Shown here piece by piece: positions 12,401 to 24,400 of a stretch of DNA of 64,000 nucleotides. How positions within the stretch are numbered: the stretch's first letter is position 1; the number at the start of each line of letters is the position of its first letter. The translations under genes were made by a program, and so were the position numbers. The notes under the pieces are model-generated. The model was not told where the DNA came from, did not search any database, and saw nothing but the letters and a program-made list of their open reading frames with translations. Origin of the DNA: Meghimatium bilineatum (Eukaryota; Mollusca; Gastropoda; Stylommatophora; Philomycidae); NCBI GenBank assembly GCA_034231615.1, contig CM067298.1, forward strand, positions 37,020,127 to 37,084,126, read 5' to 3'.

Positions 12401-15400
12401 TCAGGAATTACAACTGATTAACTAACTCTTACTTTCTATGTGCAACCGCATTTTTTTTCCATAGCTTTCTTTCATACCCAGAAGACTTCATTTCACAGTA
12501 GATTTCACATTAAGGAGAAACTTCCTATGTAGAGAGGGTAAAAGTAGTCTGTAAAAAATATGAGTATTAATATTCAGCACATAAATACGCCCATGTGTTG
12601 CCAGGGCCCGAAAGGGGAGCAAATAATAGCAACACTGTTTACCTTCCATGCATGTCATAAAAGGCGACTAAGGAGGTTATGGGATGGAGTTGGCTGTCCC
12701 ATCCCATATAGGATCAGTGACCCAAAGTCATGCTGAAGTCGGATGTGTCAGGTCGAAATGCGCAGATATCGCAGCACTGCTGTAAACCATGGCACAGCTC
12801 ATTCCGTTCTTCTGACTACATCCTGCTAATCTGCAGGAGCTTGAGAACGAACGCAGAATAAGAAAAACCACATAAATGACATTTCTGCTAATTCTCAATT
12901 CTAAGATTCAATTTCTCACATATTTTTGCTTTACAGTTCCGTGATATTTTTTATTACAGGCATTACAGGTGTCCTTCTGGTTTTGGTTTTAGTTGTCCTT
13001 TATGTTTTTGCTACACCATATGCCAGACAAAATGTTTTCAAGTATTTCAAAACCACGCACAGGTAATATATCATAGATATGTTGGTTTGTAATTGGGATA
13101 CTTTTATGTGACAATAGTTCAAAAGGCATTGAGGATTCACTTTTTGTACTTGGGTTTTCATGTATGTACCCATTAAACAAAACGGCCATAGTGATCACTT
13201 GGAAAGAACATGGGCGTCTTCAAGATCATAGCTCCAAACTCTTCCTCCTTCAACTTTTCTTCTATCTAGCTTTTACTAGTGGATCACAATTGGTGTCTGC
13301 ATGCAACAGCAACTATACCTCCGAAACTGCTTCAGCATTTAAAATCGGTGAAGGACTCACAAAGAGCAATGAGTATGTCTGCTCGGTCCATAAGATGACC
13401 GTCTGTTGTAGTGGTGAGGCTACCTAATTGGTCAGCCCGTTCGTTTCCCTCCGCACTCGCGTTTCCGGGGACAAAAATTAGCGCGAGTGTTCGTAGTGAT
13501 GCCCGCATTTTATCTATCTCTAATGACTCCGCCCATTCCCTAAGTACATCACCTGTTTTTACTTTCTGAATCATATTCAGTGAGTCACTTAGTATGCACG
13601 CATGGTAATAGGCTTGCGATTCCAGCCAGTAAAGTGGCTGCGTTACGGTGAATACTTCCATTGTTAGACTACTCGTTGTTGTGGTAAAGGCACCACTGGC
13701 TTCGTGTACTGTTCTTCCTTTTGATCTTCCTTTTAATCCTTGCAGATTAGTGCCTTGACCTCAGCATCCACTCTTACGGGGCTGTGTTTCCTGCACTATC
13801 AGTTGAGTGTAATGACGGTCTTGACAGCCTCTTAAAAGACTGTAGGAATAGGCATCCATTCCTCACCAGGAGTTATGTCTTCTGGGCATGGCCGGATTTA
13901 GACTTGATAGGGTAGGATATGGGGCCCTTTAACGATTAAGAATATACAGATAGTGAATTGAAAAAATTATGCATATTCAATGACAGGGAAGTCAATAGCC
14001 TCATTTAAGACTGCGAGCTATGGTTGGTTAGTGTCAGCCGCTGCCATCACAGAGCTGAAAGTCATTTTCAAGCCTTTGCGATAGCATGATCAACGTGTTC
14101 CCGGAAACTCAGACTACGATCAAATCACACGCCAAGGTATTGTAAGGATGAGGTCTTGATTACATCATACCCTATCATCTCTACCGTCGGTGTCGTAGAC
14201 TTTACAATGTGATTGTTAAAGAGAGCCATGTCACCGCATCCTTCTCTTGGTTGATCAGTGTCCCTGAATCATCACACCAATAGGCGATACGGTCTAGCTC
14301 ATTCTGCAGTGATCCGACAGTCTCTGTTATATACCTTCCCTGTCTGTATATCAGGATATCATCTGCAAAAAAGACAGCGTTCTACCTCTTCCGTCTAGCT
14401 GCTGCTGTGTGATTGCCAGGGTGTAGACATTGAATAATACGGGTGAGGGGGGAGATCCCTGTGGATGGCCTGGGCGTATTGTTATGGGTTTAGATGTCCA
14501 ACAACCACACCTGAGAGCCACCTTCCTCTCGAGCAACACTGCTGACATCCATCTAACGACGAAAATGTCAACTTTAAAGAGCAAGATCGTGTTGATGAGG
14601 TATTTGAACGCCACTCTATTATTTGCGTCCTCCAGTCAATCCCGACAGCACACGTTTCCAGACTTGCGTGGAAGCCCTCGAATAAGCCATAGGCCAAAAT
14701 AGCGGCAGTGCGCCATGTTTCTTTCTGACGTCTGTAGCCTCCGAGCGAACCCAGAAAAATGCGACTCTCTTCCAGGTCTCGAGCGAGGTGTTGTGTTATA
14801 ATCTTCTCAATACGTTTTCCTGTGGTGTTCTGCATCGTTATGATTCGGTTGCCGTTGATCTGGCCATGATTTTTATTATACATCATCCGTATACCAGACA
14901 AGCGCCTTCCAAAGAGATTATTCTATGGGGAGCTGTGCGATGGTAAACGTTCAAGCGGAGGGCAGAAAAAGCGCTTCAATGATCACCTCTCTCAAGCACT
15001 GCAGCATCGATCCTAGCTCCTGGGAGACTACAGCCCTTGATCGCTCAGCTTGGCACGCCCAGATCACTGCGGGCATCACTAAATTTGAAAAAGAAAGAAC
15101 ACTGCAGACAATTTACAAGCAACGGAAGCGGAAGGACAAATCCAAAAACTCTCCTACCACGAACCCTCTGCACTCCTGCATGCACTGCAATAGAACTTTC
15201 CTGGCACAAATCGGATTCATCCTGCATCTACAAACTCAAAAACCAAATTAGACAATCACAAATTGTTTTTCTTCTTGTTCATCACATTTATTGTTTTTCA
15301 TGCCATAGGCTATTCATCTTTGCTTGTGAAAGAAGAACACCATCATCACCCACCTCTCAATAAGATGGCGTGCCACCACACAAAAATATCACTCGAAACA

Positions 15401-18400
15401 CTTAACTCTGTATATTCACTGGTAATCCTCAGAGATCTCTAAAAAAAATTGTAAACAAGAGAATATGAATAGGATTTGAATCTGTGCTCTCTTGGTGTAA
15501 AAAGTATATAATTATAGTGTATATGTTTGTGAGTTTTGCTGATGCATAACTAGCTAATGTTGCATTAACACATGTGTAACATATTCGATATTTGTATAGT
15601 TCTCTCATACATATTTCATATTTTTTATTGATTACACAATTTATAGAATTTTGACTTTTTGGGAGTATTTTTTTTTAGATGATTGAAGAATTGAAAGAGA
15701 GATTGAGACAATAATTTTGAAAGTCAACTACGTAACAACTATCCCGATGAAAAACAAATGGTAAACCATAAATTCATTCTTCATACTAGCATTGTGTTAT
15801 CAATGTCAGATGTGGACACTAATCAAATAACAAGAAAGAGAGCTTACTACATGTGAAATGAGATGTCTAAGAAAAAGCAGCAAACAGAACAAGAAGAGAT
15901 CAGGTATAAGGAGATTACAAGAACTGTTGAACCACATCTGTGGTTAAATATATTAAGAAGCTGAGACTGGTTTTTTTATCACCAATTTAATGATAATGAA
16001 CTCATATTGGCCAGCAGCAAAAGCATACAAAATGAGAATGGAAACAACAAAAGGCAGAGGAAAGCCAAGAAAAAGGTAGATTGAAGAAATTACCAATATT
16101 CTGAGTCGTCACAATATTACTGCATATCAAGCTACCAAATGTGCCAAAGACCAATTATCATTCAATCCTGCAACGTAGAACAGCAAAAGTACAGAAAAGA
16201 AAATGGAGATAGAAAATGATCACTTATGCATTAATATTAGTGCCAAGGAATATAAAACATGTAAAAATGTGTTCTAAATTTTCTGTAGTTCCATTTTATT
16301 TTTATTAACCTTATTTCTAGTTTGCTTTCAATTTGCTACCTGTTTTTATGGGATAAATAAAAGTTCATGATTGGAGTAAATGAATGGAAATTTTTTCTAC
16401 AATATTTCACAGATTATACATTGTCATCTACCTTTTGATGTTTCTCCATGGTGGTGCACGGCTGGTTCAGCCACCATTGTGGAGCTACTTTTTCTTAGGC
16501 CCAATGGTGCTCTTTGTCTTGGACAAACTTGTGTCTGTCAGTAGAAACAAGGTGCTTCTTCCTGTACATAAAGCTACACTGCTGCCATCAGGTATGACTG
16601 TCATGAGAACTTGTCTAAGAGTATTTGTTAATTTGTTGTAAATTAATTCAAGTAAATTAGAGTTCAATTCCTGTTAGTCTCAAGAATTTTAAAATTAATT
16701 CACAATTTTCAAATTATATAATTATGAAGACTCTGTACTTTTAAGACATTAAGTACTGAATCAGTTTAGGGCCTATTGCAATAAACTCTAACATTACCAG
16801 TACACTGCATTATGTTTTTCTGAAAGTTGAAATAAAACAGTACCATTCAATTTGATAGTAGACCTATGCATTCTTTATGTTATTTTGTTTCTTTGCAAAA
16901 CAGGTGTGACAAATCTTGTGTTCAAGAGACCTTTAACCTTTAACTATCAATCTGGACAGTGGGTTCGAATTGCTTGTCCCAAACTTGGCAAGGGAGAGTA
17001 TCATCCTTTCACCTTAACATCTGCACCTCATGAAGAACATCTTAGTCTTCATATTAGGGCTGTTGGACCTTGGACTAGCAACTTGCGCAAATTGTTTGAT
17101 TATACTACTGGAAGAAGTGTACACCCAAAGGCAATACAAATATTTCATTTCTGCATCTTGCTTATTTTAAATCTAAATTGTTTGTGGATATTATATTGAT
17201 TCATATTAAAATAATTAGTACAGAGGAGGAACATGGTAGCCTAGTTGATAGTAAGCTTGCTTACTATCAACTGATTACTGCATACCAGGTTCTAAACCAT
17301 ATCCGCATACACACAAATCCGGGCCGTGATTTCTCACCTGACATGATCGTTCTTCCAATTGACAGCTGTAGATGGGTGCCTGATGCATGGGTTGGGAAAG
17401 GTAAACACATCAAGGAAGGGATTTGGCAACCCCATCTAACAGTTGCTGCAGCTTAGTACATGAAGAGTCATCTTCATTCCCGGTGGCAGGGGATCACTGC
17501 CATGGGACCTACCTTTACTTTTATGTTAGGATGTCCTAGCACTGTGACTGAGAGGTAGTGAACACATCTCTGTTCCAGCATAGTAAATTTTCATTTTCCA
17601 CACCTTTGAGGTATATAAGAACTGTTCCAACATACTCCAAAATCAGCTTCTAGCAGTTTGACAGCCATTCAAAAATCAATGGCAACTTACTAAATGTAAA
17701 TATTGTCTAGGAACAAAATCATAGTTTAAAAAATGCTTGCTTTCTTATCACATCATTGTTAATAGAATAGCCAGCAATAAACTTTTTTTGTAAATACCAG
17801 AAGGAAGTTTTAGTTAATTTGATATCTAAATCTTATTATCTAAGATACATTTGATATACCATATTAATAATATTTCTGCAATCATTAAGAATCTTTCTGC
17901 AATCAATAATCTTTCTGCAATCATCAAGAAGTTGCATAAATAAATATATCTACACCATTGAGTTGTACTTGTTAAATGTATGTAGGCACTACAATATTTA
18001 GGTATGAAGTTGATGATGCTGCATGTCAGTATGAATCTCATTCAGTTAAAGCAGTTATAAATTAGACCCCTGGGTTTGTTAGTCTCACAACTCAAGTCAG
18101 TCTAACTAGAATGTTGTTTGAAAGCTGCCTGTCCAGATTGTACTGGTGATGCAGTTGAATGTATTATTAGTGCCCAAAAATTCAACAATAGTTAAACAAC
18201 ATGTCTTATACAGAATATGCTTATATTATATCAATGTGCGCCTATTTTTTTTATAATTAGAAATTGAAAACAAATAATGATGTATCCTCCCCACTGATCA
18301 CCTTAGAGGATATACTTTGTTGTAGTCAAGTTTCCCATATGAATTAGAATGAATTATAATGAATTAGCCCATTCAAAAAACATCAAAAGGCCTTAGGCCC

Positions 18401-21400
18401 CTATAGTATCTTTAATCTTTACTTCTAGTCTAACTTTCAACAGTGGTTGTTGTTTTTTTATAATCTTTACTTCTAGTATAACTTTCAACAGTGGTTGTTT
18501 TTTTATAATCTTTACTTCTAGTATAACTTTCAACAGTGGTTGTTGTTTTTTATAATCTTTACTTCTAGTATAACTTTCAGCAGTGGTTGTTATTTTTTAT
18601 GTGTCCAAAATATATATATTTTTGGTTCATTACAGAATGACATGTCCATAAATTAAAACCTTTTAAATAGTATACTTGATGTCATACAGGTTCCGTGACA
18701 CAGAGATAAAAAACATGCAGCATCTACCGATCATTCAATCTGCGCGCATCGCACTGAGAGAGAGCCCTCCGGGTCTTGCAGGGAAGGGGTAAGAGGAGGC
18801 CTCTCAGTACATGTACACAGACAGATGAATGCTGCATTGTATGTGCCTTTAGTGAAAGTTGGTTTCATTAAATAATGTATGGTTTGTTTCATAAACAATG
18901 TGGATACATCATTCCGTAATGAACCATAGTTTTTTTCAACTCTATTTTTCTTGATTCATATATAATTCTCTTGATATAACAAAAACAAACATTATTCATT
19001 GAGAAAACATTAATACTTAATCATTGGTCAATAGATCAATAAGGCATAAGAAAGACTAGATAATACCAATTCAGTTGCATGCTCTAAACAGTATTTTTGG
19101 CCATTCTTATGGGTGTGAAGTATCCCTATGGAAAGTCTATAAGAACAATGAATTAGCCTATTCAAAAAAAAATATCAAAAGGCCTTATAGGATTGACTTA
19201 ATTATACTCTGCTGTCCTCTTATGTTCTAAGTACCTCTCAAAAAAAGCACATGCCACTTGTTGAGAGTACTACCCATAGAACATAACTCTATGCAATAAT
19301 CCCTAGGTATCTTTGTTAACCACAATATTACATACTGGATTCAAACTTACAACCTCTGCAACAGAAGGAGAACATCTTACCTACTATGCTATGAAGAATC
19401 CGATAATAATGTTTGATAGAAGATATCAATCTACTATTCCTTATAAGATGATACTCAACAATTTGATTTCTAAATGACTAGTAAGTGTATACTTAATAAT
19501 GTTTGGTGCATAGTGATAGAATGCAGTGGTCTAACATATTCTTATTTATTTTTATTCCAATTTAGATATACCTTGATGGTCCTTTTGGAGAAAGTCATCA
19601 GGACTGGTATCGTTATCCAGTGTCTGTGCTGGTTGGTGGAGGTATTGGTGTTACTCCGTTTGCATCTATTCTAAAAGATATTGCCAACAGAACTAATGAC
19701 ATTAGCAGACTACCATGTCAAAAGGTAAGAATTATTAAGACACTGGAGTTTATTCAATCATAATACATAAATGCTAGACATATTACTACTTTATAGTCTC
19801 TCTACTTCCACAATGAATTGTTAGAGTTTAGAAGACTGAGTCTCTATTGTTCTACTGTGAACTATGGTTTCTGGAAGAGAGTGAGTCCATCCCTCTACCA
19901 TGATGTAAGGTGATTTGGAAGATAGAGTGGGTTTCTATTCCTCTAATAGTAAATTCAAGCAGGAAGCATGAAAGCAAAATAAAAATAATTCCTTTTATCA
20001 GAACTGAACTGCCCCGGAACTCCAGCAAACAGGTATTCCGTACTTGACCAATCACATCTTCCAAAAAAAGATTATTATTATTTGTGTTTACAAGAGGACC
20101 TTTAAGTCCTTGTGATGCGAATGTGAATGTTCTGTATTTGTGTTCCTGGGGATACTTTTACAGGATGTTCATTGTTGTTGTAGTGGTCCTTGTCTCAATT
20201 GGTCTATTCTCTGTGACTTGAGTGCACAGGTTGAATGTCTTGACAAGATCACATCTTTTTTTTTGAGGCTGTGGTTGGTAAAGTATGGAAAACCTGTTTG
20301 CTGGAGTTGTGGGGCAGTTCGGTGTCACTGGGGCAGACCTGGTTCAGTTCCCATCAGCTGTAAGAATTATTCTTCTACTGTGAAATGTAGGGATTTAGAA
20401 AAGACAGTGAGAATATATCCTTCCACTTTGACGTGTAAGGATTTGGAAGAGAGAGCACTGAATCTTCCTATTAATTGATAATATGTACAAACTGCAGAAA
20501 ATCTGAAATCCAAAAGGCAAAACTTGAACAGTGTAATGAAGTTTTGCTAATCACTGGTACCACAAAAAACACACACATTGATGTTTTGAGAAAAAGGCCT
20601 TAAACCAAGAACACATTCACAACATAATAGACAAGTAAGAACGACACTATTGACGCTCACAGGGTTGAGCTAAATATAAATACAAGATATAAAATTTTAT
20701 TTCTTTTTCTTCAGCATTCATTCTGAAACTCCTGCTGGATTTCTCTTATAATAGAACCATAGTCCTACTAGATTTCATGCAGGATATAGTCCAGAGAATG
20801 GAAATGCATTGTGCTGCCATTTTATTTGCGCTAATGGCTTGACACATCCATTTTCGGTGGGAATTTTAAAAAAAAATATGTAATGCTAATTCATTGCTGA
20901 AAATTGTTCATTTGTCTTAATTGTATATGTGATAACATGTTATTAACTTATGGTCACTATTCTGTCAGGTTTACTTTGTCTGGGTAACTCGTACCCAACA
21001 GAGTTTTGAGTGGATGACAGACATTATACGACAGGTTGAAGTGGCAGACAGTGCTGACTATGTAGATGTTCAAATCTGTATCACACAAATGAAGGAACAG
21101 TTTGACCTCCGAACCACACTTCTGGTAAGACATTCATTGAAGTTATTCATTTCTGATGAACAAAGTTTTCACATTAATATTTTTGTAATTATATATAGTT
21201 TCACATTTATTCTCTTATAAGTTTACTGTGAAAAAATAATTTCCAAATGTGGCAAATAATTTTCTCATTTGCTAAAGGCCTTCAATAATAATTAAGATAT
21301 TATATAGGCCTATAACTACTATATATAGATAACCCTTTCATTAATTCATAAGAATATTTTGAATTGAGTTGTGAACTTTTCACATGTTGCTAGCCTAAAA

Positions 21401-24400
21401 TCAGTATCAATTATGGTATTTCAGTTATTAATTGTTCAAACACTAATAATGTCCATTTTGATTGATGACATTTGAGTAACTGTTTACACACTGACAATGT
21501 CAGTATAAATGATGACATGTCAACTATGTGTTCACACAGTAATAATATCGGTATCAATGTTGAAATTTCCATTAAAATTCATGAAAATAAAATTGCATAC
21601 ACAGACACACAAATGTTAATAGTTTTTCAAGGAATTAATCTCTGATCTAGATTTTTTTAAATGACATGATCTGAGTAACTTATTATTACTGTGATACTTT
21701 AGACGAAGATAATATTTTGAGGTTTATGCTCCATCCTTCTGAACAAGATATTCTCTTCTCAAATTATTGTAAAGTCCTGCTAAGCAGTCCACTGGACAAC
21801 TATTTGCAATCAATGTCACTGCCTTCAAGAAGCCTCACATGCACTACATTTAATTCAGTTTATTTCTCAGTTTATTGAAAATATTACTACCAGCATCAAG
21901 CCCGTAAATGGGGGAGGGGGGAGAGTGTGTTCAAAGGTCCCCTGCCCCAGGAAATAATAACATGACTTTTAGTACTAGGAATTCAAGCCAAGAGGTGGGT
22001 AAACATGGATCCTCGAATTCAGTGAACTCATTTGAATTATTGTATACCTAATAGATGAAATTGAAAATATGGTAATTAGGTTTTAATACTAACTGGAAAT
22101 ACAAAAATATTATATTTAACCCTTTAGCTGCTATATTGTTCTCCGTAACTGAAAACTGCTAAAAGATTTTTCCAAAATTACTTTCCCCCTTCATTGAATC
22201 CTCTTTTTCTACAAAAATGAGAAAGCTTTCATGGTACTGGTTTTTTATTGACAGTATAAAATATATACCACATGAATGGGATGGCTGATGGGGAACTGGC
22301 GCTTCATTATTTCAGAGTGAAATCATTTGTAGCAATGAGGGATAGATTTTAAAATAGCTTAACTCATTAATAGTGGAATACCTCTATAGTGCAATCTTTT
22401 TTAACAAATATCCCTATATAACAACATTTTTCAAAATCTCCAAATATATTTATTTTATTTTTCTTGTACTATATATAGTGAATTTCTATTATTGCATACA
22501 TATTTTGTCAGCCCAGGCCAAGTTGTTGTAACAGGATTCTATTGTAGCAGTAAGATTGTGGAATGAGTAAACTCATTCATGGCAGCTAAAGGGATAATCA
22601 TCATTATCTAATATTTATTTTTATATGATGTACTGGTACTTTATTATATATTTGTTTAATTGTCTAATTTTTTTTTTACAAACCATTGAGTGATCTGGAA
22701 GTTACTATTATATAGATATATATGTATATAAACATTGTGATTACTGAAACTTCAAATGGATTAGCAAATATTTGTCTATACCTACCATTTTTCTTAATAA
22801 ATATATTTTAGCAAATTATATAATTCACATAATTTCTGTGACTATTTCAGTACATTTGTGAGCGCCACTTTCAAAAAATTGCTGGAGTAAGTATGTTCAC
22901 TGGACTTAGGGCAAAGACTCATTTTGGACGTCCTAAATTTCAAGGATTTTTCAGCTCATTGAAAGCAGTCCATCATGATGTAAGAAATAGCTTGTTTCTA
23001 TTTAGATAATATAAATATATAACAATAAATATAAATTATCATTAGCTACTTAGTGTCTGGAGATCATACATGTTAGACTCTTGAAGTAACTCTCCAAAGT
23101 GTAAGCCTGGGCATGAAGTATGAAAACCATGAGTTGTCCAGATGGCATGATCCCTCACTCTTCCTTGCTGGTATGACATTTGGTACCAGTATAGTTACAG
23201 AAGTTACCAAAAGGAAAGTCACATTGTCATTCAGCTGCATTAGGGGGGCTACACTCCAAAATTGTTGTGTGGGTTTACTCTCCAAGACTTTTATTCTCCT
23301 GGAGATATTCACAATGCAAGGGAGTATGTTTCCTAGGCAGAAATGTGACCAATAGAGGCTTGAATAGGTTGTGAGGTCATCACAATTCAAGATTTCTGCT
23401 TGTTCACCCCAGCATTAGAGTGCGACATCAGGTAGCACAAGTTAAGTTGTACCTTAAAGTGACAGAATACAACCACTACCCATTACACCATCGTCTAGAT
23501 GAGTCAAAGGGAAAACAAATCAAGTGTGGCAGATGCTGAAGACACACTACATAGAGTATGTGAATTGGAAGAAATAGGAAAGGGCAGTGAATGGGTGGAG
23601 GTAGACACTGCGAAGAAATCACTGACTAATGTAATAATACAACTAGATAAAGCGTGTCAAAAATGGACGGCAGTCAGGGCTCAGGATACAGTGCACGAAC
23701 TTGCCCAAATACACTCGAAACTACAAGACATAATTATATACACAGATGGCTCCGTTAGCAGAAACACAAATAAAAGCAGTTGGGGTTTTGTTGAATACAG
23801 AAACGGCGTGAAAATCTTCAGTTGGTTGAGAAATCTTCAGCATATTCTACTGTCACATCGAGCATGAGAATGGAGATAGAGGGAGTTACAGCAGCTCTTA
23901 ATTGGTTGATAACTGATACATCAACACACTTGGTAATACTCACAGACTCTCAAAGCATGTTGCGCAAGATATAAAAGTTCATTCTAAGAAAAGAATGGTG
24001 GGACTTATTGAACAACTCAGTTGTCCAGAGCATTACATGGATATGCTGCCCTGGTCATGCTGGGGTCAGAGGAAACGAGAGAGCCGACTTATTGGCAGGC
24101 AATGCAGCGATAGACGGCACATTGCTGAGAAGAGATAAAGCAGATTTAATAAAGGCAGTAATAAATTCATTTCAAGATGCAGATGATGTCAATGAGGTTG
24201 AGAACATACACATACAGAGAATGTTAGAAATGGGAGTATTCAGAGATGAGGGAAGGAAAAGTAAATTTTTCTGAAAGTCCCGAAGATCACACAATCAACA
24301 CCTGACCGGAACTATGAGTCTACATACATTGGGATGGCAGCTGGAGCAGAGGGCGGAGCACTTATGGGAATGTCCCGTGTGTTGTGAAGCCAGTTTCTAA

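Noticed and set aside
14430-14702. Plus-strand open frame of 90 residues
   Set aside because: It is the antisense shadow of the LINE B reverse transcriptase.
17225-17310. Functional tRNA gene
   Set aside because: Box A and box B are present, but no cloverleaf with an anticodon arm could be formed and a SINE body follows; a tRNA-derived SINE explains it.
19474-19674. Open frame overlapping DUOX exon i
   Set aside because: It reads the conserved NADPH exon in the wrong phase; the right phase gives the YLDGPFGE and GGGIGVTP motifs.
23073-23390. 105-residue minus-strand open frame next to LINE A copy 2
   Set aside because: An opposite-strand frame of 80 residues covers the same bases, there are no motifs, and no splice or start support; probably repeat sequence.
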